DNA from: Eutreptiella sp. 'Long Island Sound 2002'
Taxonomy: Eukaryota; Euglenozoa; Euglenophyceae; Eutreptiales; Eutreptiaceae
Assembly: GCA_964036045.1 (NCBI GenBank)
Contig: OZ038378.1
Location: forward strand, 19,973,348 to 20,037,347
Direction: 5' to 3'
DNA: 64,000 nt
Shown: positions 16,781 to 32,264 of the stretch, piece by piece
Position numbering within the stretch: position 1 is the first letter of the stretch
Layout: every line of letters starts with the position of its first letter
Made by a program: the position numbers and the translations under genes
Notes under the pieces: model-generated
Databases searched by the model: none
Seen by the model: only the letters and a program-made list of their open reading frames with translations
What the model was told of the DNA's origin: nothing

Positions 16781-17229
16781 CCTTACACCACTTTACACGC
16801 GCCTTCCACCACTTTACACGGGCCTTGCACCACTTTACACGGGCCTTACGCCACTTTACACGGGCCTTACGCCACTTTACACGGGCCTTACGCCACTTTA
16901 CACGGACTTTACACCACTTCACACGGGCCTTGCACCACTTTACACGGGCCTTACACCACCTTACACGGACCTTACACCACTTTACACGGGCCTTACACCA
17001 CTTTACACGGACCTTACACCACTTTACACGGGCCTTACACCACTTCACACGGGCCTTGCACCACTTTACACGGGCCTTACACCACTTTACACGGGCCTTA
17101 TACCACTTTACACGGGCCTTACACCACTTTACACGCGCCTTCCACCACTTTACACGGGCCTTGCACCACTTTACACGGGCCTTACACCACTTTACACGGG
17201 CCTTACACCACTTTACACGGGCCTTACAC

Positions 17230-20200
17230 CACATTACACGGACCTTACACCACTTTACACGGGCCTTACACCACTTTACACGGACCTTACACCACTTTAC
17301 ACGGACCTTACACCACTTTACACGGACCTTACACCACTTTACACGGGCCTTACACCACCTTACACGGGCCTTACACCACCTTACACGGACCTTACACCAC
17401 TTTACACGGGCCTTACACGTCTTTACACGGACCTTACACCACTTTACACGGGCCTTACACCACTTCACACGGGCCATGCACCACTTTACACGGGCCTTAC
17501 ACCACTTTACACGGGCCTTACACCACTTTACACGGGCCTTACACCACTTTACACGGGCCTTACACCACTTTACACGCGCCTTCCACCACTTTACACGGGC
17601 CTTGCACCACTTTACACGGGCCTTACGCCACTTTACACGGGCCTTACGCCACTTTACACGGACATTACACCACTTCACACGGGCCTTGCACCACTTTACA
17701 CGGGCCTTACACCACCTTACACGGGCCTTACACCACCTTACACGGACCTTACACCACTTTACACGGGCCTTACACCACTTTACACGGACCTTACACCACT
17801 TTACACGGGCCTTACACCACTTCACACGGGCCTTGCACCACTTTACACGGGCCTTACACCACTTTACACGGGCCTTACACCACTTTACACGGGCCTTACA
17901 CCACTTTACACGCGCCTTCCACCACTTTACACGGGCCTTGCACCACTTTACACGGGCCTTACACCACTTTACACGGGCCTTACAACACTTTACACGTGCC
18001 TTACACCACTTTACACGGCTCTTACACCACATTACACGGACCTTACACCACTTTACACGGGCCTTACACCACTTTACACGGGCGTTACACCACTTTACAC
18101 GGGCCTTACACCACTTACACGGGCCTTACACCACTTTACACGGGCCTTACACCACTTTACACCGGCCTTACACCACTTTACACGTGCCTTACACGACTTT
18201 ACACGGGCCTTACACCACTTTACACGGCACTTACACCACATTACACGGACCTTACACCACTTTACACGGGCCTTACACCACTTTACACGGACCTTACACC
18301 ACTTTACACGGACCTTACACCACCTTACACGGGCCTGACACCACTTTGCACTGGCCTTACACCACTTTACACGGTCCTTACACCACTTCACACGGGCCTT
18401 ACACCACTTTACACGGGCCTTACACCACTTTAAACGGACCTTACACCACTTTACACGGGCCTTACACCACTTTACACGGGCCTTACACCACTTTACACGG
18501 GCCTTACACCACTTTGCACGGACATTACACCACTTTACACGGCTCTTACACCATTTTACACGCGCCTTCCACCACTTTACACGGGCCTTACACCACTTTA
18601 CACGGGCCTTACACCACTTTACACGGGCCTTACACCACTTTACACGGACCTTACACCACTTTACACGGACCTTACACCATTTTACACGGGCCTTACACCA
18701 CCTTACACGGGCCTTACACCACCTTACACGGACCTTACACCACTTTACACGGGCCTTACACCACTTTACACGGACCTTACACCACTTTACACGGGCCTTA
18801 CACCACTTCACACGGGCCTTGCACCACTTTACACGGGCCTTACACCACTTTACACGGGCCTTACACCACTTTACACGGGCCTTACACCACTTTACACGGG
18901 CCTTACACCACTTTACACGCGCCTTCCACCACTTTACACGGGCCTTGCACCACTTTACACGGGCCTTACGCCACTTTACACGGGCCTTACGCCACTTTAC
19001 ACGGGCCTTACGCCACTTTACACGGACATTACACCACTTCACACGGGCCTTGCACCACTTTACACGGGCCTTACACCACCTTACACGGACCTTACACCAC
19101 TTTACACGGGCCTTACACCACTTTACACGGACCTTACACCACTTTACACGGGCCTTACACCACTTCACACGGGCCTTGCACCACTTTACACGGGCCTTAC
19201 ACCACTTTACACGGGCCTTATACCACTTTACACGGGCCTTACACCACTTTACACGCGCCTTCCACCACTTTACACGGGCCTTGCACCACTTTACACGGGC
19301 CTTACACCACTTTACACGGGCCTTACACCACTTTACACGGGACTTACACCACTGTACACGGCTCTTACACCACATTACACGGACCTTACACCACTTTACA
19401 CGGGCCTTACACCACTTTACACGGACCTTACACCACTTTACACGGACCTTACACCACTTTACACGGACCTTACACCACTTTACACGGGCCTTACACCACC
19501 TTACACGGGCCTTACACCACCTTACACGGACCTTACACCACTTTACACGGGCCTTACACGTCTTTACACGGACCTTACACCACTTTACACGGGCCTTACA
19601 CCACTTCACACGGGCCATGCACCACTTTACACGGGCCTTACACCACTTTACACGGGCCTTACACCACTTTACACGGGCCTTACACCACTTTACACGGGCC
19701 TTACACCACTTTACACGCGCCTTCCACCACTTTACACGGGCCTTGCACCACTTTACACGGGCCTTACGCCACTTTACACGGGCCTTACGCCACTTTACAC
19801 GGACATTACACCACTTCACACGGGCCTTGCACCACTTTACACGGGCCTTACACCACCTTACACGGGCCTTACACCACCTTACACGGACCTTACACCACTT
19901 TACACGGGCCTTACACCACTTTACACGGACCTTACACCACTTTACACGGGCCTTACACCACTTCACACGGGCCTTGCACCACTTTACACGGGCCTTACAC
20001 CACTTTACACGGGCCTTACACCACTTTACACGGGCCTTACACCACTTTACACGCGCCTTCCACCACTTTACACGGGCCTTGCACCACTTTACACGGGCCT
20101 TACACCACTTTACACGGGCCTTACAACACTTTACACGTGCCTTACACCACTTTACACGGACCTTACACCACTTTACACGGACCTTACACCACTTTACACG

Positions 20201-20920
20201 GGCCTTACACCACCTTACACGGGCCTTACACCACCTTACACGGACCTTACACCACTTTACACGGGCCTTACACGTCTTTACACGGACCTTACACCACTTT
20301 ACACGGGCCTTACACCACTTCACACGGGCCATGCACCACTTTACACGGGCCTTACACCACTTTACACGGGCCTTACACCACTTTACACGGGCCTTACACC
20401 ACTTTACACGGGCCTTACACCACTTTACACGCGCCTTCCACCACTTTACACGGGCCTTGCACCACTTTACACGGGCCTTACGCCACTTTACACGGGCCTT
20501 ACGCCACTTTACACGGACATTACACCACTTCACACGGGCCTTGCACCACTTTACACGGGCCTTACACCACCTTACACGGGCCTTACACCACCTTACACGG
20601 ACCTTACACCACTTTACACGGGCCTTACACCACTTTACACGGACCTTACACCACTTTACACGGGCCTTACACCACTTCACACGGGCCTTGCACCACTTTA
20701 CACGGGCCTTACACCACTTTACACGGGCCTTACACCACTTTACACGGGCCTTACACCACTTTACACGCGCCTTCCACCACTTTACACGGGCCTTGCACCA
20801 CTTTACACGGGCCTTACACCACTTTACACGGGCCTTACAACACTTTACACGTGCCTTACACCACTTTACACGGCTCTTACACCACATTACACGGACCTTA
20901 CACCACTTTACACGGGCCTT
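17230..20920 (+). repeat. Higher-order repeat, three copies (2141 and 714 bp apart)
   Basis: The rare ACACGTCTTT variant has its distinguishing TCTTT at 17420, 19561 and 20275, giving spacings of 2141 and 714 bp. The CCATGCACC variant follows each copy at the same distance. 714 is exactly 34 units of 21 bp, the same block length found near 8.1-8.8 kb. On the minus strand the copies give matching stretches of the KWCKARV heptad ORFs that begin at 18032 and 20887 (2855 bp apart, the sum of the two spacings). Confidence 0.75.
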
Positions 20921-23354
20921 ACACCACTTTACACGGGCGTTACACCACTTTACACGGGCCTTACACCACTTACACGGGCCTTACACCACTTTACACGGGC
21001 CTTACAGCACTTTACACCGGCCTTACACCACTTTACACGTGCCTTACACCACTTTACACGGGCCTTACACCACTTTACACGGACCTTACACCACTTTACA
21101 CGGGCCTTACACCACTTCACACGGGCCTTGCACCACTTTACACGGGCCTTACACCACTTTACACGGGCCTTACACCACTTTACACGGGCCTTACACCACT
21201 TTACACGGGCCTTACACCACTTTACACGGGCCTTACACCACTTTACACGGACCTTACACCACTTTACACGGACCTTACACCACCTTACACGGGCCTTACA
21301 CCACTTTGCACTGGCCTTACACCACTTTACACGGTCCTTACACCACTTCACACGGGCCTTCCGCCACTTTACACGGGCCTTACACCACTTTAAACGGACC
21401 TTACACCACTTTACACGGGCCTTACACCACTTTACACGGGCCTTACACCACTTTACACGGGCCTTACACCACTTTGCACGGACCTTACACCACTTTGCAC
21501 GGACCTTACACCACTTTACACGGACCTTACAACACTTTACACGGGCCTTACCCCACTTTACACGGGCCTTACACCACTTTACACGGGCCTTACGCCACTC
21601 TACACGTGCCTTACACCACTTTACACGGGCCTTACACCACTTTACACGGGCCTTACACCACTTTACACGGACCTTACACCACTTTACACCGGCCCTACAC
21701 CACTTTACGCGGGCCTTACACCACTTTACACGGGCCTTACCCCACTTTACACGGGCCTTCCACCACTTTACACGGGCCTTACACCACTTTACACGGGCCT
21801 TATACCACTTCACACGGGCCTTACACCTCTTTACACGGGCCTTACACCACTTTACACCGGCCTTACACCACTTTACACGGGCCTTACACCACTTTACACG
21901 GGCCTTACACCACTTTGCACGGAGCTTACACCACTTTACACGGGCCTTACACCACTTTACACGGGCCTTACACCACTTTACACGGGACTTACACCACTGT
22001 ACACGGGCGTTACACCACTTTACACGGGCCTTCTGCCAGCTTACACGGGCCTTACACCAGTTTACACGGGCCCTACACCACTTACACTCGCCTTACACCA
22101 CTTTACACGGGTCTTACACCACTTTACACAGGCCTTACACCACTTTACACGGGCCTTACACCACGTTGCACGGACTTTACACCACTTTACGCGGACCTTA
22201 CACCACTTTGCACGGACCTTACACCACTTTTCACGGACCTGACACCACTTTACGCGGGCCTTACACCACGTTGCACGGACCTTGCACCACTTTACGCGGA
22301 CCGGACACCACTTTACACGGGCCTTACACCACTTTACACGGGCCTTACACCACTTTACACGGCACTTACACCACATTACACGGACCTTACACCACTTTAC
22401 ACGGGCCTTACACCACTTTACACGGACCTTACACCACTTTACACCGACCTTACACCACCTTACACGGGCCTTACACCACTTTGCACGGGCCTTACACCAC
22501 TTTACACGGGCCTTACACCACTTTACGCGGACCTTACACCACTTTGCACGGACCTTACACCACTTTTCACGGACCTGACACCACTTTACGCGGGCCTTAC
22601 ACCACGTTGCACGGACCTTACACCACTTTACGCGGACCTGACACCACTTTACACGGGCCTTACACCACTTTACACGGGCCTTACACCACTTTACGCGGCA
22701 CTTACACCACATTACACGGACCTTACACCACTTTACACGGGCCTTACACCACTTTACACGGGACTTACACCACTGTACACGGGCGTTACACCACCTTACA
22801 CGGGCCTTACACCACTTTGCACGGGCCTTACACCACTTTACACGGGCCTTACACCACTTTACACGGGCCTTACACCACTTTGCACGGACCTTACACCACT
22901 TTACACGTGCCTTACACCACTTTACACGGGCCTTACACCACTTTACACGGGCCTTACACCACTTCCACGGGCCTTACACGACTTTACACCGGCCTTACAC
23001 CACTTTACACGGGCCTTACACCACTTTACACGGGCCTTACACCACTTTGCACGGACCTTACACCACTTTACACGGGCCTTACACCACTTTGCACGGGCCT
23101 TACACCACTTTACACGGGCCTTACACCACTTTACGCGGACCTTACACCACTTTGCACGGACCTTACACCACTTTTCACGGACCTGACACCACTTTACGCG
23201 GGCCTTACACCACGTTGCACGGACCTTACACCACTTTACGCGGACCTGACACCACTTTACACGGGCCTTACACCACTTTACACGGGCCTTACACCACTTT
23301 ACACGGGCCTTACACCACTTTACACGGGCCTTACACCACTTTTCACGGTCCTTA

Positions 23355-24600
23355 CACCACTTTACACGGGCCTTACACCACTTTACACCGGCCTCACACC
23401 ACTTTACACGGCCCTTACACCACTTTACACGGGCCTTACACCACTTTACACGGGCCTTACACCACTTTACACGGGCCTTACACCACTTACACGGGCCTTA
23501 CACCACTTTACACGGGCCTTACACCACTTTACACGAGCCTTACACCACTTTTCACGGGCCTTACACCACTTTACACGGGCCTTACACCACTTTACACGGG
23601 CCTTACACCACTTTACACGGGCCTTACACCACTTTACACGGGCCTTGCACCACTTTACACGGGCCTTACACCACTTTACAAGGGCCTTACACCACTTTAC
23701 ACGGACCTTACACCACTTTACACGGGCCTTACACCACTTTACACGGGCCTTGCACCACTTTACACGGGCCTTACACCACTTTACACGGGCCTTACACCAC
23801 TCTGCACGGACCTTACACCACTTTACACGGACCTGACACCACTTTACACGGGCCTTACACCACTTTACACGGGCCTTACACCACTTTACACGGGCCTTAC
23901 ACCACTTTACACGGGCCTTACACCACTTTACACGGGCCTTACACCACTTTACACGGGCCTTCCACCACTTTACACGGGCCTTGCACCACTTCACACGGGC
24001 CTTGCACCACTTTACACGGGCCTTACACCACTTTACACGGGCCTTACACCACTTTACACGGGCCTTACACCACTTTACCCGGGCCTTACACGACTTTACA
24101 CGGGCCTTACACCACTTTACACGGGCATTACACCACTTTACACGGGCCTTCCGCCACTTTACACGGGCCTTACACCACTTTACACGGGCCCTACACCACT
24201 TACACTCGCCTTACACCACTTTACACGGGCCTTACACCACTTTGGAAGGCCTTACACCACTTTACACGGGCCTTACACCACTTTACACGGGCCTTACATC
24301 ACTTAACATGGGCCTTACACCTCTTTACACGGGCCTTACACGACTTACACGGGCTCTACACCACTTTACACGGGCCTTACACCACTTTACACCGGCCTTA
24401 CACCACTTTACACGTGCCTTACACCACTTTCCACGGGCCTTACACCACTTTGCACGGACCTTACACCACTTTACACGGGCCTTACACCACTTTACACGGC
24501 CCTTACACCACTTTACACGGGCCTTACACCAGTTTACACGGGCCTTACACCACTTTACACGGGCCTTACACCACTTACACGGGCCTTACACCACTTTACA
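23355..24600 (+). repeat. Higher-order repeat, first copy of a 2996-bp-offset duplication
   Basis: Matches 26351-27596 at a constant offset of 2996 bp. Shared rare markers are ACACCGGCCTCAC at 23385, a CACGAGCC unit at 23535, the 20-bp unit at 23485, TCTGCACGG at 23801 and the ATCACTTAACATGGG break at 24305. One mismatch was noticed (CACGAC against CACCAC near 24350). To the right the match continues after a two-unit (42-bp) length change; to the left it is lost before about 23350. Confidence 0.8.
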
Positions 24601-26350
24601 CGGGCCTTACACCACTTTACACGGGCCTTCCACCACTTTACACGGGCCTTGCAACACTTTACACGGGCCTTACACCACTTTACACGGGCCTTACCCCACT
24701 TTACACGGGCCTTACACCACTTTACACGGGCCTGACACCACTTTACACGGGCCTTACACCACTTTACACGGGCCTTACACCACTTTACACGGGCCTTACA
24801 CCACTTTACACCGGCCTTACACCACTTTACACGTGCCTTACACGACTTTACACGGGCCTTACACCACTTTACACGGCACTTACACCACATTACACGGACC
24901 TTACACCACTTTACACGGGCCTTACACCACTTTACACGGACCTTACACCACTTTACACGGACCTTACACCACCTTACACGGGCCTTACACCACTTTGCAC
25001 TGGCCTTACACCACTTTACACGGTCCTTACACCACTTCACACGGGCCTTACACCACTTTACACGGGCCTTACACCACTTTAAACGGACCTTACACCACTT
25101 TACACGGGCCTTACACCACTTTACACGGGCCTTACACCACTTTACACGGGCCTTACACCACTTTGCACGGACCTTACACCACTTTGCACGGACCTTACAC
25201 CACTTTACACGGACCTTACAACACTTTACACGGGCCTTACCCCACTTTACACGGGCCTTACACCACTTTACACGGGCCTTACGCCACTCTACACGTGCCT
25301 TACACCACTTTACACGGGCCTTACACCACTTTACACGGGCCTTACACCACTTTACACGGACCTTACACCACTTTACACCGGCCCTACACCACTTTACGCG
25401 GGCCTTACACCACTTTACACGGGCCTTACCCCACTTTACACGGGCCTTCCACCACTTTACACGGGCCTTACACCACTTTACACGGGCCTTATACCACTTC
25501 ACACGGGCCTTACACCTCTTTACACGGTCCTTACACCACTTTACACCGGCCTTACACCACTTTACACGGGCCTTACATCACTTTACACGGGCCTTACACC
25601 ACTTTGCACGGAGCTTACACCACTTTACACGGGCCTTACACCACTTTACACGGGCCTTACACCACTTTACACGGGACTTACACCACTGTACACGGGCGTT
25701 ACACCACTTTACACGGGCCTTCCGCCAGCTTACACGGGCCTTACACCACTTTACACGTGCCTTACACCACTTTACACGGGCCTTACACCACTTTACACGG
25801 ACCTTACACCACTTTACACGGACCTTACACCACTTCCACGGGCCTTACACGACTTTACACCGGCCTTACACCACTTTACACGGGCCTTACACCACTTTAC
25901 ACGGGCCTTACACCACTTTGCACGGACCTTACACCACTTTACACGGGCCTTACACCACTTTACACGGGCCTTACACCACTTTACACGGGACTTACACCAC
26001 TTTACACGGGCGTTACACCACTTTACACGGGCCTTCCGCCACTTTACACGGGCCTTACACCACTTTACACGGGCCCTACACCACTTACACTCGCCTTACA
26101 CCACTTTACACGGGTTCTACACCACTTTACACAGGCCTTACACCACTTTACACGGGCCTTACACCACGTTGCACGGACTTTACACCACTTTACGCGGACC
26201 TTACACCACTTTGCACGGACCTTACACCACTTTTCACGGACCTGACACCACTTTACGCGGGCCTTACACCACTTTACGCGGACCTGACACCACTTTACAC
26301 GGGCCTTACACCACTTTACACGGGCCTTACACCACTTTACACGGGCCTTA

Positions 26351-27596
26351 CACCACTTTACACGGGCCTTACACCACTTTACACCGGCCTCACACCACTT
26401 TACACGGCCCTTACACCACTTTACACGGGCCTTACACCACTTTACACGGGCCTTACACCACTTTACACGGGCCTTACACCACTTACACGGGCCTTACACC
26501 ACTTTACACGGGCCTTACACCACTTTACACGAGCCTTACACCACTTTTCACGGGCCTTACACCACTTTACACGGGCCTTACACCACTTTACACGGGCCTT
26601 ACACCACTTTACACGGGCCTTACACCACTTTACACGGGCCTTGCACCACTTTACACGGGCCTTACACCACTTTACAAGGGCCTTACACCACTTTACACGG
26701 ACCTTACACCACTTTACACGGGCCTTACACCACTTTACACGGGCCTTGCACCACTTTACACGGGCCTTACACCACTTTACACGGGCCTTACACCACTCTG
26801 CACGGACCTTACACCACTTTACACGGACCTGACACCACTTTACACGGGCCTTACACCACTTTACACGGGCCTTACACCACTTTACACGGGCCTTACACCA
26901 CTTTACACGGGCCTTACACCACTTTACACGGGCCTTACACCACTTTACACGGGCCTTCCACCACTTTACACGGGCCTTGCACCACTTCACACGGGCCTTA
27001 CACCACTTTACACGGGCCTTACACCACTTTACACGGGCCTTACACCACTTTACACGGGCCTTACACCACTTTACCCGGGCCTTACACGACTTTACACGGG
27101 CCTTACACCACTTTACACGGGCATTACACCACTTTACACGGGACTTCCGCCACTTTACACGGGCCTTACACCACTTTACACGGGCCCTACACCACTTACA
27201 CTCGCCTTACACCACTTTACACGGGCCTTACACCACTTTGGAAGGCCTTACACCACTTTACACGGGCCTTACACCACTTTACACGGGCCTTACATCACTT
27301 AACATGGGCCTTACACCTCTTTACACGGGCCTTACACCACTTACACGGGCTCTACACCACTTTACACGGGCCTTACACCACTTTACACCGGCCTTACACC
27401 ACTTTACACGTGCCTTACACCACTTTCCACGGGCCTTACACCACTTTGCACGGACCTTACACCACTTTACACGGGCCTTACACCACTTTACACGGCCCTT
27501 ACACCACTTTACACGGGCCTTACACCAGTTTACACGGGCCTTACACCACTTTACACGGGCCTTACACCACTTACACGGGCCTTACACCACTTTACA
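26351..27596 (+). repeat. Higher-order repeat, second copy of the 2996-bp-offset duplication
   Basis: Partner of 23355-24600, carrying the same markers at 26381, 26481, 26531, 26797 and 27301. The copies read identically in the minus-strand KWCKARV frame over 175 codons (23467-23994 and 26463-26990). The duplication is therefore younger than most neighbouring variation. Confidence 0.8.
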
Positions 27597-30500
27597 CGGG
27601 CCTTACACCACTTTACACGGGCCTTACACCACTTTACACGGGCCTTACACCACTTTACACGGGCCGTCCACCACTTTACACGGGCCTTGCAACACTTTAC
27701 ACGGGCCTTACACCACTTTACACGGGCCTTACCCCACTTTACACGGGCCTTACACCACTTTACACGGGCCTGACACCACTTTACACGGGCCTTACACCAC
27801 TTTACACGGGCCTTACACCACTTTACACGGGCCTTACACCACTTTACACGGGCGTTACACCACTTTACACCGGCCTTACACCACTTTACACGTGCCTTAC
27901 ACCACTTTACACGGGCCTTACACCACTTTACACGTGCCTTACACCACTTTACACGGCTCTCACACCACATTAGGCGGACCTTACACCACTTTACACGGGC
28001 CTTACACCACTTTACACGGACCTTATACCACTTTACACGGGCCTTACACCACTTACACGCGCCTTACACCACTTTACACGGGCCTTACACCACTTTACAC
28101 CGGCCTTACACCACTTTACATGTGCCTTACACCACTTTACACGGGCCTTACACCACGTTACACGGCACTTACACCACTTTACACGGACCTTACACCACTT
28201 TACACGGGCCTTACACCACTTTACACGGACCTTACACCACCTTACACGGACCTTACAACACCTTACACGGGCCTTAGACCACTTTACACGGGCCTTACAC
28301 CACTTTACACGGTCCTTACACCACTTTACACGGGCGTTACACCACTTTACACGGGCCTTAAACCTCTTTACACGGGCCTTACACCACTTTACACGTGCCT
28401 TACACCACTTTACACGGGCCTTACACCACTTTACACGGACCTTACACCACTTTACACGGGCCTTACACCACTTTACACGGGCCTTACACCACTGTACACG
28501 GGCCTTACACCACTTTACACGGGCCTTACACCACTTTACACGGGCCTTACACCACTTTACACCGGCCTTACACCACTTTACACGGGCCTTACACCACTTT
28601 ACACGGGCCTTACACCACTGTACACGGGACTTACACCACTTTACACGGGCCTTACACCACTTTACACGGGCCTTGCACTACTTTACACGGGCCTTACACC
28701 ACTTTACACGGGCCTTACACCACTTACACGGGCCTTACACCACTTTACACGGGCCTTACACCACTTTACACGGGCCTTACACCACTTTACACGGTCCTTA
28801 CACCACTTTACACGGGCCTTCCACCACTTTACACGGGCCTTGCACCACTTTACACGGGCCTTACACCACTTTACACGGGCCTTACCCCACTTTACACGGG
28901 CCTTACACCACTTTACACGGGCCTTACACCACTTTACACGGGCCTTACATCACTTTACACGGGCCTTACACCACTTTACACGGGCCTTCCACCACTTTAC
29001 ACGGGCCTTGCACCACCTTACACGGGCCTTACACCACTTTACACGGGCCTTACCCCACTTTACACGGGCCGTACGCCACTTTACACGGGCCTTCCACCAC
29101 TTTACACGGGCCTTACACCACTTTACACGGGCCTCACACCACTTTACACGGGCCTTACACCACTTTACACGGGCGTTACACCACTTTACACCGGCCTTAC
29201 ACCACTTTACACGGGCCTTACACCACTTCACACGGCTCTCACACCACATTAGGCGGACCTTACACCACTTTACACGGGCCTTACACCACTTTACACAGAC
29301 CTTATACCACTTTACACGGGCCTTACACCACTTACAGGCGCCTTACACCACTTTACACGGGCCTTACACCACTTTACACCGGCCTTACACCACTTTACAC
29401 GTGCCTTACACCACTTTACACGGGCCTTACACCACTTTACAGGGCACTTACACCACATTACACGGACCTTACACCACTTTACACGGGCCTTACACCACTT
29501 TACACTGACGTTACACCACTTTACACGGAGCTTACACCACTTTACACGGGCCTTAGACCACTTTACACGGGCCTTACACCACTTTACACGGTCCTTACAC
29601 CACTTTACACGGGCCTTACACCACTTTACACGGGCCTTAAACCACTTTCCACGGGCCTTACACCACTTTACACGGGCCGTACGCCACTTTACACCGGCCT
29701 TACACCACTTTACACGTGCCTTACACCACTTTACACGGCTCTCACACCACTTTACACGGGCCTTACACCACTTTACACGGGCCCTACACCACTTTACACG
29801 GGCCGTACACCACTTTACACGGGCCTTACACCACTTTACACCGGCCTTACACCACTTTACACGTGCCTTACACCACTTTACACCGGCCTTACACCACTTT
29901 ACACGTGCCTTACACCACTTTACACGGCTCTCACACCACATTAGACGGACCTTACACCACTTTACACGGGCCTTACACCACTTTACACGGACCTTATACC
30001 ACTTTACACGGGCCTTACACAACTTACACGCGCCTTACACCACTTTACACGGGCCTTACACCACTTTACACCGGCCTTAAACCACTTTACATGTGCCTTA
30101 CACCACTTTCCACGGGCCTTACACCACGTTACACGGCACTTACACCACTTTACACGGACCTTACACCACTTTACACGGGCCTTACACCACTTTACACGGA
30201 CCTTACACCACTTTACACGGGCCTTACACCACTTTACACGTGCCTTACACCACTGTACACGGGCCTTACACCACTTTACACGGGCCTTACACCACTTTAC
30301 ACGGGCCTTACACCACTTTACACGGGCCTCACACCACTTTACACGTGCATTACACCGCTTTACACGGGCCTTACACCACTTTATACGGACCTTACACCAC
30401 TTTACACGGGCCTTACACCACTTTACACGGGCCTTACACCACTTTACACGGGCCTTACACCACTTTACACGTGCCTTACACCACTGTACACGGGCCTTAC

Positions 30501-32264
30501 ACCACTTTACACGGGCCTTACACCACTTTACACGGGCCTTACACCACTTTACACGGGCCTTACACCACTGTACACGGGCCTTACACCACTTTACACGGGC
30601 CTTACACCAATTTACACGGGCCTTGCATTACTTTACACGGGCCTTACACCACTTTACACGGGCCTTACCCCACTTACACGGGCCTTACACCACTTTACAC
30701 GGGCCTTACACCGCTTTACACGGGCCTTACACCACTTTATACGGACCTTACACCACTTTACACGGGCCTTACACCACTTACACGGGCCTTACACCACTTT
30801 ACACGGGCCTTACACCACTTTACACGGGCCTTACACCACTGTACACGGGCCTTACACCACTTTACACGGGCCTTACACCACTTTACACGGGCCTTGCACT
30901 ACTTTACACGGGCCTTACACCACTTTACACGGGCCTTACACCACTTACACGGGCCTTACACCACTTTACACGGGCCTTACACCACTTTACACGGGCCTTA
31001 CACCACTTTACACGGGCCTTACACCACTTTACACGGTCCTTACACTACTTTACACGGGCCTTACACCACTTTACACGGGCCTTAAACCACTTTCCACGGG
31101 CCTTACACCACTTTACACGTGCCTTACACCACTTTACACAGGCCTTACACCACTTTACACGGGCCTTACACCACTTTACACGGGCCTTACACCACTTTAC
31201 ACGTGCATTACACCGCTTTACACGGGCCTTACACCACTTTATACGGACCTTACACCACTTTACACGGGCCTTACACCACTTTACACGGGCCTTACACCAC
31301 TTTACACGGGCCTTACACCACTTTACACGTGCCTTACACCACTGTACACGGGCCTTACACCACTTTACACGGGCCTTACACCACTTTACACGGGCCTTAC
31401 ACCACTTTACACGGGCCTTACACCACTGTACACGGGCCTTACACCACTTTACACGGGCCTTACACTACTTTACACGGGCCTTGCACTACTTTACACGGGC
31501 CTTACACCACTTTACACGGGCCTTACACCACTTTACACGGGCCTTACACCACTTTACACGGGCCTTACACCACTTTACACGGGCCTTACACCACTTTACA
31601 CGGGCCTTACACCACTTTACACGGGCCTTACACCACTTTACACGGGCCTTACCCCACTTACACGGGCCTTACACCACTTTACACGGGCCTTACACCGCTT
31701 TACACGGGCCTTACACCACTTTATACGGACCTTACACCACTTTACACGGGCCTTACACCACTTACACGGGCCTTACACCACTTTACACGGGCCTTACACC
31801 ACTTTACACGGGCCTTACACCACTGTACACGGGCCTTACACCACTTTACACGGGCCTTACACCACTTTACACGGGCCTTGCACTACTTTACACGGGCCTT
31901 ACACCACTTTACACGGGCCTTACACCACTTACACGGGCCTTACACCACTTTACACGGGCCTTACACCACTTTACACGGGCCTTACACCACTTTACACGGG
32001 CCTTACACCACTTTACACGGTCCTTACACTACTTTACACGGGCCTTACACCACTTTACACGGGCCTTAAACCACTTTCCACGGGCCTTACACCACTTTAC
32101 ACGTGCCTTACACCACTTTACACAGGCCTTACACCACTTTACACGGGCCTTAAACCACTTTACACGGGCCTTACACCACTTTACACGTGCATTACACCGC
32201 TTTACACGGGCCTTACACCACTTTATACGGACCTTACACCACTTTACACGCGCCTTACACCACT

